Part shown: piece by piece, positions 26,036 through 34,637 of the stretch | How the letters are laid out: the number at the start of each line of letters is the position of its first letter | Position numbering within the stretch: the first letter of the stretch is position 1 | Assembly (NCBI GenBank): GCA_030648295.1 | Contig: JAUSID010000264.1 | Coordinates: 1-64,000 of the forward strand | Source of the DNA: Opitutaceae bacterium | GTDB taxonomy: Bacteria; Verrucomicrobiota; Verrucomicrobiia; Opitutales; Opitutaceae | Direction of reading: 5' to 3' | DNA: 64,000 nt | Translations under genes and position numbers: made by a program | Notes under the pieces: generated by a model | Told to the model about the DNA's origin: nothing | The model's database searches: none | Seen by the model: the letters and a program-made list of their open reading frames with translations, nothing else

Positions 26036-26610
26036 AAACCAACCTCCTCGCCCTCGCCCTGATGCTCGTGGCCGCGCTCTGGCGCGTTGCGAACGTGTTC
26101 GAGCCGTCGCTGTTCAACATTGCACCGATCACGGCGCTCGCATTTTGCGGCGCGGTGTATTTCCGCGACTGGCGCTGGTGGCTCGTTCCGTTTCTGGCAC
26201 TCACGGCCTCCGATCTCTGGCTGAATCATTATCACGAGAGCCGGTTCGGCTACACGTGGTCTTGGAACGAGATGTTTTTGCGCATGGCGTGCGTGGCCGT
26301 CGCAGTTGGCATCGGCCGGCTCGTCGCGCGCCGCCGCAACCTGCTCACGCTGGCCGCAGGGACCCTCGGCAGCGCGCTGATTTTCTACTTCGGCACCAAT
26401 TCTGTGTCGTGGTTCGCCGATCCGTATTACGCGAAGACCATGGCGGGTTGGTGGCAGGCGCTCACGATTGGTCATCCGGAATTTCCGCCCACGCTGTGGT
26501 TTTTCCGCAACACGCTGATCGGAGATGTCCTCTTCACGATCCTGTTCGCCACCGCCTTTGAATTCGCCGCGGCGCGCGAACCCGTGATCGCACGCGCCGC
26601 TCGGGGGTGA
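26032..26610 (+). CDS. DUF6580 family putative transport membrane protein
   Basis: 192 aa with about five predicted membrane segments. The family features FNIAPITALAFCGAVYFRD (about 25-43) and ALTASDLWLNH (about 57) are present. DUF6580 proteins resemble substrate-binding membrane subunits of ECF-type transporters but their ligand is unknown. The ATG overlaps the stop of the CobW-like gene (ATGA), so the two are co-translated. In this setting a cobalamin, cobalt or methyl-substrate transport role is possible but unproven. Confidence 0.8.
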   Translation: MKTNLLALALMLVAALWRVANVFEPSLFNIAPITALAFCGAVYFRDWRWWLVPFLALTASDLWLNHYHESRFGYTWSWNEMFLRMACVAVAVGIGRLVARRRNLLTLAAGTLGSALIFYFGTNSVSWFADPYYAKTMAGWWQALTIGHPEFPPTLWFFRNTLIGDVLFTILFATAFEFAAAREPVIARAARG

Positions 26611-26659
26611 CCGTACCGGCCAAAGCTCATGCGTCTGCACGTGACGCTCGGGCACCGAC

Positions 26660-26900
26660 GGCGCAATCTTTCGCCCGGTCTTGGAGAAAATCGGCGCGAT
26701 TCAGATGATCGACGTACACCTGCCGACGACTGACGGCCGCAACGTGATCCTCACACGCTCCACGCAACCGAAGCTGGATGGGGACCTTTTGTTGGAGAAG
26801 CTGAAGCTGAAACTACCTGAGCAACCACCGCCGAAAATCACCGCCGCCCAACTCAGGGCAAACGAGCCGGCGTAGTGCGGACTTTTGAAACGCCTGACTT
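26660..26900 (+). pseudogene. C-terminal remnant of an IS1634-family transposase
   Basis: The reading LEKIGAIQMIDVHLPTTDGR ... LLLEKLKLKLPEQPPPKI to the stop near 26875 matches the last ~60 residues of the intact transposase at 27110-28876, and the following bases resemble DNA just after the intact gene (GTAGT...GAC...). It is an older, diverged copy that lost its 5' part. Confidence 0.8.
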
Positions 26901-26956
26901 AATTTGCCGCTACTTGCGTTTTTTCGGAGCTCGAATCCGCCAAGTTGGGTTAATGT

Positions 26957-28953
26957 TAGCCCGACTTCCGCTACTGGGGCCAGAAAGCTGTGATTTTTGG
27001 CCTCTGGGGCGACGCAAGTGATTGTGCGGCAGGCGACGGATTTTTCAAAAGGCGTGTAGTCCCGACCAACTCCCTATCCGACGAAGGCGTGCTCTGGTAA
27101 GCTACGGCCATGTTCCTCAAGTGCCGCGAGCGGCGCAAGGACGGGAAAACCCACCGGAGCTGGTCGATCGTCGAGAGCCGGCGCTATGCGGGCAACAAGG
27201 TCGCGCATCGGCACGTGTTTTATCTTGGGGAAATCAACGACAGCCAGCGGCGGGCTTGGGAGCGGACGATCGCGGTGATCGACGAGCGCGACGGGACGCC
27301 GCGGCAACTGGCGCTATTCCCCGCCGACCGCACGCCTCCGCCAAGCGAGGTGGAAGCCGTGCAGGTGCGGTTGAGCGAATTGACGCTGGCACATCCGCGG
27401 CAGTGGGGTGCCTGCTGGCTGGCCAACGAGCTGTGGCGCACGCTGCATCTGGACGACTTCTTCGGCGCGAGACTGCCGGTCAGCCGCGAGGATACCGACT
27501 GGGAAAAAGTTCTGCGCATCCTCGTCATCTACCGGCTGCTGTCAGCCGGCAGCGAGTGGCGGCTGCACCGTCATTGGTTTGGCACTACAGCGCTCGGCGA
27601 TTTGCTCGGCGTGGACGAGCGCGCCGTGCAGGACGACACGCTCTACCGCTGCCACGATCTGCTCCTGCCACTCAAAGAAGAGCTGTTCGGCCACCTGCGC
27701 CAGCGCTGGAGCGATCTGTTCGGCGCTCGTTACGACGTGCTGCTCTACGACCTGACGAGCACCTACTTCGAGTGCGACGTGCCGGCCGATGAAACCGATC
27801 CCCGCCGCTTCGGCTACAGCCGCGACCGGCGCAGCGACTGCGTGCAGGTGGTCATTGCCCTGGTCGTTACGCCTGAGGGCCTGCCGCTCGCCTACGAGAT
27901 GCTGCCGGGCAACACGGCCGACAAGACGACCCTGCGCCAGATGCTCGCCACCATCCGCCGCCGCTACGGCGCGGCCGAACGGATCTGGATCATGGATCGC
28001 GGCATCCCCACCGAAGAAATCCTCGCCGAGTTGCGCGCCGCCGACTCCGGCGTGCGTTATCTGGTCGGCACACCCAAGGGCCGGCTCACCCGCTACGAAG
28101 CGGCGCTGGCCGAGAAACCCTGGCAGACGGTGCGTCCGCAGTTGCGCGTCAAACTCCTGCCGCAGGAGGGCGAACTCTACGTCCTGGCCGAGAGCCACGC
28201 GCGCATCGCAAAGGAGCGCGCCATGCGCCGGCGGCGGCTCAAAGCCTATTGGAAACGTCTGCGCGAACTGCAGCGTCAGCGCCCCGACCGCGACGAGTTG
28301 TTGAAAAAACTCGGTGCCGCGCAGGACCGCGCCGGCCCCGTTGCGACGAGCCTGGTGACCATCGAGATCACCGCCGACGGCGCGCTCTCGTATCAGCTCA
28401 AACGTGACAAGTTGCGCGCCGTACGCTCCCGCGAGGGGCGCTATCTGCTGCGCACCAACCTCGCGGCCGACGATCCCGAGCTGATTTGGCGCTGTTATAT
28501 GCAACTGTGTTTTGTCGAGGAGGCGTTTCGCACGCTCAAGGGCGACCTGGGGCTGAGGCCCATTTTTCATCAGAAGCCAGAGCGGATTGAAGCGCACCTG
28601 TTCGTCGCGTTCCTCGCCTACTGCCTGTCGATCACCCTGCGCCAGCCACTGCGCGGCCTGGCTGGTGGATTGATGCCGCGCGTCGTGTTCGAAAAACTGG
28701 CGACCCTGCAAATGCTCGATGTCTGCGTGCCTACGCTCGACGGCCGCGAGCTGCTCCTGGTGCGACACACTGAACCCAGCATCGAAGTGGCCCTGCTGCT
28801 CGAGCAACTCAATCTCACCCTTCCGCCTCAAGCTCCGCCCAAGATCCGATACCCTGCCACCAAATCGGCCGTGTAGTCCCGACCTTTGGGAAACCCGACC
28901 GATGAACCAACGACTTCTGTTGTCGTCATGCCCCAGTAGCGGAAGTCGGGTTA
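26957..28953 (+). mobile_element. IS1634-family insertion sequence with terminal inverted repeats
   Basis: The transposase gene is flanked by an inverted repeat of 24 bp with 23 matches: left end 26957-26980 and right end 28930-28953 (core CCCGACTTCCGCTACTGGGGC). No clear target duplication was found directly outside. The element is about 2.0 kb and has an intact reading frame, so it may be functional. Confidence 0.85.
27110..28876 (+). CDS. IS1634 family transposase (IS4-type DDE)
   Basis: 588 aa. The acidic triad regions are visible: DVLLYDLTSTYFE (about residues 210-222, first Asp), WIMDRGIPTEE (about 288, second Asp) and CFVEEAFRTLKGDL (about 466, catalytic Glu with the YREK-like helix). 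Normal length and no frameshift. It does not belong to the surrounding metabolism; its insertion separates the corrinoid locus from the DUF455 gene. Confidence 0.92.
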   Translation: MFLKCRERRKDGKTHRSWSIVESRRYAGNKVAHRHVFYLGEINDSQRRAWERTIAVIDERDGTPRQLALFPADRTPPPSEVEAVQVRLSELTLAHPRQWGACWLANELWRTLHLDDFFGARLPVSREDTDWEKVLRILVIYRLLSAGSEWRLHRHWFGTTALGDLLGVDERAVQDDTLYRCHDLLLPLKEELFGHLRQRWSDLFGARYDVLLYDLTSTYFECDVPADETDPRRFGYSRDRRSDCVQVVIALVVTPEGLPLAYEMLPGNTADKTTLRQMLATIRRRYGAAERIWIMDRGIPTEEILAELRAADSGVRYLVGTPKGRLTRYEAALAEKPWQTVRPQLRVKLLPQEGELYVLAESHARIAKERAMRRRRLKAYWKRLRELQRQRPDRDELLKKLGAAQDRAGPVATSLVTIEITADGALSYQLKRDKLRAVRSREGRYLLRTNLAADDPELIWRCYMQLCFVEEAFRTLKGDLGLRPIFHQKPERIEAHLFVAFLAYCLSITLRQPLRGLAGGLMPRVVFEKLATLQMLDVCVPTLDGRELLLVRHTEPSIEVALLLEQLNLTLPPQAPPKIRYPATKSAV

Positions 28954-28976
28954 GCGCTGGTGGCCAGTTGGGCTGA

Positions 28977-29125
28977 ACGGTGGGCGGCGTCGCATCCCGA
29001 TTCGGCCGTGGACACGGTCGCGGCGGACTCCGGCACGGTGCTTTGACTTTGATGATGTCGCAAAAGATATAACATTTGTCGTCACCTGTTGAATGCTCAG
29101 TGGTGTATAGTCGCAGCACAAACCA
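28977..29125 (+). repeat. Dispersed repeat, copy 2
   Basis: Matches 7831-7978 as described there. This copy begins about 24 bp after the right end of the IS1634 element and runs up to the IS1595-like remnant. Confidence 0.7.
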
Positions 29126-29129
29126 AACC

Positions 29130-29588
29130 CCGCCATGCGCCATCGTACCGGGACCGAATTTTGTCGGTTTCGCATTTCAGGGAATGCCCCGGCCCAACAA
29201 CGAACACACCGCCAGATGTTTACTCGAATGGAAAATCCACTACGCCCATTCGCCCCGCACCATCGCGACGATCGCCTGCAGCACATCGCGGGCACCAGCC
29301 GGGCGACACTATGTCCACGACCGGCAGGTCCAAAACGCCAGCCGGGAGGCGCCGCCCATTTATGGCCGCGTGCCCATCGTGTCGTCTCCCTGCTCAAACG
29401 TTGGCTGCTCGGGACGCATCAGGGTGCGGTTGGTTCGGACTACCTCCAGGATTATCTCGACGAGTTCACGTTTCGATTCAATCGCCGCACCTGGGGCTCA
29501 CGTGGAAAACTGTTCTATCGGGCTGGCGCAACAGGCCGTGCAGGTCGTGACGACGACCTACGATGCCCTCGGCAAATACCATCTGTAG
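29130..29588 (+). pseudogene. Remnant of an IS1595/ISXO2-like transposase
   Basis: In one frame the segment LKRWLLGTHQGAV, YLQDYLDEFTFRFNRR and RGKLFYR (about 29390-29520) matches the C-terminal third of ISXO2-like DDE transposases, including the conserved LDEFxFRFNRR. The end (LAQQAVQVVTTTYDALGK) is in a different frame. The N-terminal zinc-ribbon and first catalytic Asp are absent. Frameshifted and truncated, so inactive. Confidence 0.75.
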
Positions 29589-29666
29589 TGGCTTATGGTG
29601 CCACGTAAACAATGGGTTGAAATCCTTCCCGGCCGCGACATCCCTCCCCGCTTTCTCCCACGTCAC

Positions 29667-31067
29667 ATGAAAATCACGGATAACCTCAGCCAGATCGTCT
29701 CCAAGTCAGTCATTCCCACCGTCCGCGTCGCCGGCCAACTCGAGGCCGCCCTCAAGCGCAAAGCCTGCTACCCGTTCAAGTTCCCCCGCGACTCCCGCCC
29801 GCTCGGCGGCCAGTTCACGGTCCAGGAAAACTCCCGCCGGCTCCTCCGCTACTTCTACTTCGAACGCCGCCTCATGCAGGCCCTCGGCGCATGGACGCTC
29901 ACCATCCCCGAGTTCGAGGTGAAACTCGAGACCGGCCGCCACATCTTCTGGCACGCCGATGCCGCCCGCTTCCTGCGCGAACGCCTCACCGAGCAGGAGA
30001 TGCGTCCCAAGGCCATCGACGCCTTTCGCGATCCTGAGATCGACCGCCTCATCGAGGAAATTCTCAGCGCCAATTCCGCCGCCGAGTTCCTTGTCGGCGT
30101 CAATCAGGTCGCCGGCCGCGCCCTCACCACGGCCTACCGCCATCACTGCGACCTCACCGACCAGGTCACCGACATCCCCACCATCCGCTGCCTGCGTCGC
30201 ATTCTCTCCGACCAGGAGCCCATGCTCGCCTGGGCCGAGGCCGCGATCGCCGCCTATATCGAGGGCGGTGTGGACGAGGCCGGCCTGGCCCAATGGCGCT
30301 GGCACCTCGACCGGCTGCTCCGCTCCATCGGCGGCGTCACCGGCGCCGATCCCCGCAGCGAGGCTCCCACCCCGCTGCGCATCGACGCCAAGCCCTTCGA
30401 GCGCGGCACCGTGCCAAACCGCGATGTGCGCTTCGACACCTTCAAGAACACCGGCGACTACGATGCCGCCGACGGTGGCGAACGCTTCCCCGCCGATTCC
30501 TACGAATCCCTCCGCCTCCGCTTCATCCGCACGCAGCGTGACGAAGTCGATGCGATCGAGGCCTTCGGCACCTTCATCTGGGACATCCGCTTCAAGGACT
30601 TCGATGCCGAATACGACCTCGCCCGTATCACTTGGGACGAGGCCCGCCACACCGAGATCGGCCACCGCGCCATGCTCATCGCGGGCTACGATCCCTTTGA
30701 GCTCCGCAACCGCCTCACCGGCTCCACCTGTCGCGGGCCGATGGACCCGGCCTTCGCCATGGCCGAGATCAATCTCTTCGGCGAAGTCGGCGTCCTCAAG
30801 ACCATCAACCAGCTCATTGATGCCGCCGCCGACCGCAACGACGAGGTCCTCCGCCATGTCGCCGACTACATCCGTTCCGACGAGCGCACCCATGTCCGCA
30901 AGGGCGGCCGCATCATCGGCGTGATGACCAACCTCGAGGCCAAAGCGCTCGAACAGCGCACTCGCGAACTCTTCACCGAATGCCTTGTGAGCCTTGGCGC
31001 GGTGAAAAAAGACATGGACGTCTTCACGGTATCCCGCGAGGACATCGAGCGTCTCGTCGGGGAGTAA
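29667..31067 (+). CDS. Ferritin-like protein of the DUF455 family
   Basis: 466 aa. The C-terminal half (about 275-440) is a ferritin-like four-helix unit with diiron ligands: Glu in RDEVDAIE, EARH in TWDEARHTE, Glu in MAEINLFGE and ERTH in RSDERTHV. DUF455 proteins are putative diiron oxidases or oxygenases of unknown substrate. The N-terminal ~270 residues (helical, rich in Arg/Asp) are an extension beyond the usual ~270-aa length. The ATG at 29667 is preferred to one at 29595 because it lies closer to the conserved start. Neighbours on both sides are mobile DNA and broken genes, so no context helps. Confidence 0.75.
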   Translation: MKITDNLSQIVSKSVIPTVRVAGQLEAALKRKACYPFKFPRDSRPLGGQFTVQENSRRLLRYFYFERRLMQALGAWTLTIPEFEVKLETGRHIFWHADAARFLRERLTEQEMRPKAIDAFRDPEIDRLIEEILSANSAAEFLVGVNQVAGRALTTAYRHHCDLTDQVTDIPTIRCLRRILSDQEPMLAWAEAAIAAYIEGGVDEAGLAQWRWHLDRLLRSIGGVTGADPRSEAPTPLRIDAKPFERGTVPNRDVRFDTFKNTGDYDAADGGERFPADSYESLRLRFIRTQRDEVDAIEAFGTFIWDIRFKDFDAEYDLARITWDEARHTEIGHRAMLIAGYDPFELRNRLTGSTCRGPMDPAFAMAEINLFGEVGVLKTINQLIDAAADRNDEVLRHVADYIRSDERTHVRKGGRIIGVMTNLEAKALEQRTRELFTECLVSLGAVKKDMDVFTVSREDIERLVGE

Positions 31068-31224
31068 CGTTACCATCGTCAATCTTTGTGCGGCCTGCCA
31101 CGGCCGCCCTTCTTCTATGGGTTCTTCCGGAGAGACGCGGGCGGCCGCGAGCGCGTCGGTCAGCGACGTGGTGAAATCGGCCGACCCTGGCCAGCAAGGC
31201 GAGGGCCCGGCTTCCGCCGGGCGC

Positions 31225-31306
31225 AAGAGTTGAGGCTACCATGTCGACAACGTACAGGCGACCATCGGGGCCGAATTCGACGTCCGTTGGAACGGCGTTA
31301 CTGGAA
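31225..31306 (-). pseudogene. Fragment of a PQQ-type beta-propeller domain, inverted
   Basis: The minus strand reads SNAVPTDVEFGPDGRLYVVDM, a characteristic blade of the beta-propeller that normally precedes HEAT and cytochrome c parts in PVC membrane-bound dehydrogenases. It faces the opposite way to the HEAT/cytochrome ORF that starts in the same DNA. It looks like a piece left at an inversion breakpoint. Confidence 0.6.
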
Positions 31307-32878
31307 ATGATACGCGCAAACAATGAGGAAGATGTATACCTCCGAGATGCCGGAGTCGTAGCGCTCGCCCGCCTCGCCGCGTCGGGCCAACGGAACGAGG
31401 TTTTCGCACCTTTACAGAATTCCTCAACAGCGGTCCGGATGGCGTTGCTGCTGGCGCAGCGACAACTGTCAGCGTCAGAAATCGCCAGCTTTCTCAATGA
31501 CCCGGAGCCGCGTCTCGTTGCCGACGCTGTGCGCGCGATTCATGACACCCCTCTTGCGGCGGTTGCCCTGCCTCAACTTGCTGCGTTAACGACGAGGCTC
31601 TCCAGTTTCGACGACACCACTGGGCGTCGCGTGCTGAACGCCCGCTTTCGACTGGGTCGCGCCGAAGACGCAGAGGCATTGGCTGACGTGGCAACTTCGT
31701 CGGACGTTTCCCCCATCCTTCGTCGCGAGGCCCTGGCGCTACTCAGCGAATGGTCCAAGCCGTCCCCCGTGGAACGGGTATACTGGTGTGTGGGCCCCAC
31801 TGGAGCAGCGGGGGGCGACACCGGCCACTGCGGCGGTCCGCCCCGAGTTCTTTCCAAACTGATGCAGTCAGCGCCCATCGAGGTGGCCGCCGTTGCCGTG
31901 GCGTTAGCAGCGCAATATAAAATTACCGAAGCTGTTGATACCGTTTCGGCAGTCGCCCGCGATACAGCACAATCGCCGGCGAATCGCGCTGCCGCGGTGC
32001 GGGCATCGACCTTCCTGCCGGACAGTCGCGCCAACAGTGTAGCTCGCGAGTTACTGGTGCATGCATCACCGCTTCTGCGAGCAGCCGGTCGCGATTTGTT
32101 GGTGGCGCGGGATTCGGTGGCCGCGCTAGATGAGCTTTCTGCCGTGTTTCGGAGCGGCACGCTAACTGAACAGCAGTCCGCTGCAACCACACTCAGAGCG
32201 CGTGTTGAGCCACGTGCATATAATATATTGAACGCGCAAGCGGGCGAGGTTGCACAGGGGAAACTACCACTTGCGCTGGCCCTTGACTTGCATGAGGCTC
32301 TGGACCACGGAACGAGCTTGAGTGGACTAAACGGGGAGCGCAGTCGGAGGCAGTCTCAGTTTAGCAAACAACAGGAAGCGTGGAAGGCGACATTACAGGC
32401 TGGAGACCCGCTGCGTGTCTACCGGATGGCGCTCGAAGGAGGGGACGTGCCTCGGGGCCGGGATCTGTTTTATACCAAGGTAGAGTTTCAATGCGTCCGT
32501 TGCCACCGAGTCGGGGGAAGCGGAACCTCAGACGTTGGTCCCGATTTAACCGGTATTGGCGGAAGGCAATCACGTGAATATCTGCTGCGTTCAATTGTTG
32601 ATCCAGGAGCAGAAATTGCTCCCGGTTTCGTATATACTACACTCACCTTGACGGACGGTAGTTTCATTTCAGGTGTTCTACATTCCGAGTCCGCTACGGA
32701 CCTGCGCTTGGTTACGACGGGCGCGAAGCCAGGCGAAACTTTTTCCGTGCCCAAGTTAGAGATCAAATCCCGGGTATCGGCGTCGGCGATGCCGCCCCTT
32801 GTATCGCGGATGACGTTACATGAGCTTCGCGATCTTGTAGAGTATCTTGTAGTCCAATCTGGAACGCCAAAGTCGTAA
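31241..32878 (+). CDS. Truncated HEAT-repeat and cytochrome c protein (PVC heme-binding type)
   Basis: 545 aa. From about residue 22 on, HEAT-like helical repeats (YLRDAGVVALARLAASG and following) run to about 370. A class I cytochrome c domain follows: CVRCH at about 416-420, VGPDLTGIGGR and the Met-ligand region SAMPPLVSRM (about 522), as in the Pirellula/Verrucomicrobium-type heme-binding domain. Normally a signal peptide and beta-propeller of ~500 residues come first; here the first 21 codons are antisense to a propeller fragment and there is no export signal, so the protein is probably non-functional or mis-localised. An esterase gene follows after 20 bp. Confidence 0.7.
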   Translation: MSTTYRRPSGPNSTSVGTALLEMIRANNEEDVYLRDAGVVALARLAASGQRNEVFAPLQNSSTAVRMALLLAQRQLSASEIASFLNDPEPRLVADAVRAIHDTPLAAVALPQLAALTTRLSSFDDTTGRRVLNARFRLGRAEDAEALADVATSSDVSPILRREALALLSEWSKPSPVERVYWCVGPTGAAGGDTGHCGGPPRVLSKLMQSAPIEVAAVAVALAAQYKITEAVDTVSAVARDTAQSPANRAAAVRASTFLPDSRANSVARELLVHASPLLRAAGRDLLVARDSVAALDELSAVFRSGTLTEQQSAATTLRARVEPRAYNILNAQAGEVAQGKLPLALALDLHEALDHGTSLSGLNGERSRRQSQFSKQQEAWKATLQAGDPLRVYRMALEGGDVPRGRDLFYTKVEFQCVRCHRVGGSGTSDVGPDLTGIGGRQSREYLLRSIVDPGAEIAPGFVYTTLTLTDGSFISGVLHSESATDLRLVTTGAKPGETFSVPKLEIKSRVSASAMPPLVSRMTLHELRDLVEYLVVQSGTPKS

Positions 32879-32898
32879 TCCGATCCCTTCCTCTTTCC

Positions 32899-33723
32899 AT
32901 GACCTTCGTCACTTCGTTTCTCAAATGCCGTTTCAGAATTCTTTCGACGTTGGCCTTGGGCGCCATATCTACCGGGCAGGCGGCAGATTTACCGCCTCAA
33001 CGTGAATGGACAGTCGACGGGGTAGTGCGCTCGGCGTTGGTTTACGTTCCGACTGCGGTAAGAACGCACGTTACGCCAGTTGTCTTCGCGTTTCACGGCC
33101 ACGGAGGGAACATGCGGCAGGCAGCCCGGAGTTTCGCGATTCACACGCATTGGCCTGAAGCGATTGTGGTCTATATGCAGGGCCTCAATACGCCCGGCGG
33201 AAACGATCCCGATGGCAAGTTGCCCGGCTGGCAAAACGCTCCGGGAGTCCTAGGCGACCGCGATTTGACATTTTTCGATGCCGTGCTCGCAGATTTGCGG
33301 CACGATTACCGCGTCGACGACCGTCGAATCTATTCTACCGGCCACTCAAACGGCGGCGGTTTCACGTATTTGTTGTGGCGCACGCGCGGTAACACGTTTG
33401 CGGCGGTCGCACCTTCGGGATCAGCCATTTCAGCCGCGGAGGAAAACCTAAGACCAAAACCCGTGATGCACGTGGCGGGAAGGAAGGATGAACGCGTGAA
33501 GTTCGCCGCGCAGGAGCAGACGATGGAGGCTCTGCGGACGCTCAACCAATGTGGCGAGGGTCTGGCGTGGGATAAGGATTGCACGCTTTATCCTTCGGCC
33601 ATCGGCGCGCCCGTGGTGACGATGATCTATGACGGCCCTCACGCCTATCCTGCGTCCGCATCTGCTCTAATCGTGAGATTTCTCAAGGAGCAAACGAAAC
33701 ATCGAGGTGGGAATACACAGTGA
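32899..33723 (+). CDS. Secreted polyhydroxybutyrate depolymerase/feruloyl-esterase-like hydrolase
   Basis: 274-aa alpha/beta hydrolase of the LpqC/PHB-depolymerase family. Signal peptide at about 1-28. Oxyanion region VVFAFHGHGGN (about 62), nucleophile Ser in YSTGHSNGGG (about 151-155), acid Asp in AGRKDERV (about 195), His in YDGPHAYP (about 240). It should hydrolyse an ester such as an aryl or acetyl ester on a polysaccharide. It shares the strand with the truncated cytochrome gene and is followed by a GTGA overlap with a short ORF. Confidence 0.88.
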   Translation: MTFVTSFLKCRFRILSTLALGAISTGQAADLPPQREWTVDGVVRSALVYVPTAVRTHVTPVVFAFHGHGGNMRQAARSFAIHTHWPEAIVVYMQGLNTPGGNDPDGKLPGWQNAPGVLGDRDLTFFDAVLADLRHDYRVDDRRIYSTGHSNGGGFTYLLWRTRGNTFAAVAPSGSAISAAEENLRPKPVMHVAGRKDERVKFAAQEQTMEALRTLNQCGEGLAWDKDCTLYPSAIGAPVVTMIYDGPHAYPASASALIVRFLKEQTKHRGGNTQ

Positions 33724-33971
33724 AACTGGCCAGGCGTGATTCGACGAGAGAGAAATCGGTCGATGCGGATTCGCCATCGCTGGATAAACATGGCGTCATC
33801 GACATGATCGAGATGCTATTGAAGTGTGGTGACTTCGGCCGCGCAGATTTCAACGCCGGCGAGAACGTGCGCGGCATGCTGAACAGCGACCAACAAGCTT
33901 CAAATATTATGATGATCAGCGGGCTGCAGATTAACGGCCCCTCCGCGATGGTTTCCTGCGCCCTGATCTGA
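33720..33971 (+). CDS. Short hypothetical protein or remnant
   Basis: 83 residues starting at a GTG that overlaps the esterase stop by 4 bp. No family is recognised. The run VIDMIEMLLKCGDFGRADFNAGENVRG has a protein-like composition and downstream bases (to about 34038) continue similarly in another frame, so it could be a frameshifted remnant of a longer gene. Confidence 0.3.
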   Translation: MKLARRDSTREKSVDADSPSLDKHGVIDMIEMLLKCGDFGRADFNAGENVRGMLNSDQQASNIMMISGLQINGPSAMVSCALI

Positions 33972-34108
33972 CGCTGCCCGGCTCATTCGAGATTGAACGG
34001 GCTGAGGGCTTCGGCAGCTCCGAATGGCGCATCTGACATAAAAAACGCCGCTTCCCACATAGACAGAGTTACGCGAGAGATTTATTCTTTTGAGCTAATT
34101 ACTGGCGC

Positions 34109-34630
34109 ATGATCCCCATCCGAAAATCTATTTCCTCTTGGCCGTTCAAGAGCGAACGATGTTCAGCCTTTTCGAGTCCCGCCACGGTGGCAAGACTGCC
34201 CTTAGTGCCATCGAGCCCTTGGGTGCCGCGGAGATGGCACCTAGAAATTGTTCGCGCTGCCGTTGGCCTGCTTTTCATTGTTGGCATCGTTCGTGGCGAG
34301 CCGACATTCTTCGCAAGTCGCGTGGCTCCTATTTTGGACAAGCATTGCGCCGTTTGCCACGAGGAGAAAAATTATGGTCGAGACCATCACCCGCGATGCT
34401 TCACGATGTGGCTGGCCGGCGGCGGGTTAAAGCCCGGGTTTGTATATGGGGAGACGGACGCTTCCTCCTACAATATTGTTAAAGACGACATGCATGTCCG
34501 TGACTTGCATGCCACTATCCTCCACCAATGTTGCATCGATCATAACAAATATGCATTCAACGTTCAAGGGCTTGATCAGAGGCTCACTGGTGTGGTGCGA
34601 GCGAAGATAAATTATGATATTCTGAGCTGA
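34109..34630 (+). pseudogene. Collapsed DUF1549/DUF1501 pair: fused N- and C-terminal ends
   Basis: 173-aa reading. Residues about 45-88 contain a membrane/signal segment and the planctomycete cytochrome c start: SRVAPILDKHCAVCHEEKN with a CxxCH heme motif, as at the N-terminus of DUF1549/DUF1553 proteins. Immediately after, RDHHPRCFTMWLAGGG, YNIVKDDMHVRDLHATIL and the closing segment match the C-terminus of DUF1501 proteins, the usual operon partner encoded next. The join is at about 34372. A deletion removed about 4 kb of the expected two-gene unit. Not expected to be functional. Confidence 0.8.
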
Positions 34631-34637
34631 ATCACAC

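Noticed and set aside
7000-26700. Possible cobalamin riboswitch near the corrinoid genes
   Set aside because: No B12-box-like element with supporting stems was seen upstream of any gene of the locus. A covariance-model search could still find one.
27542-29143. 533-aa open frame antisense to the IS1634 transposase
   Set aside because: Shadow of a GC-rich gene; no family features, and it spans the IS right end and the repeat.
29706-31226. 506-aa open frame antisense to the DUF455 gene
   Set aside because: Gly/Val/Glu-rich mirror composition; the plus strand has clear diiron motifs.
31078-31233. Short frame with a CAACH heme-like motif at 31087-31101
   Set aside because: Only one motif, no cytochrome context and no start; likely chance in the rearranged spacer.
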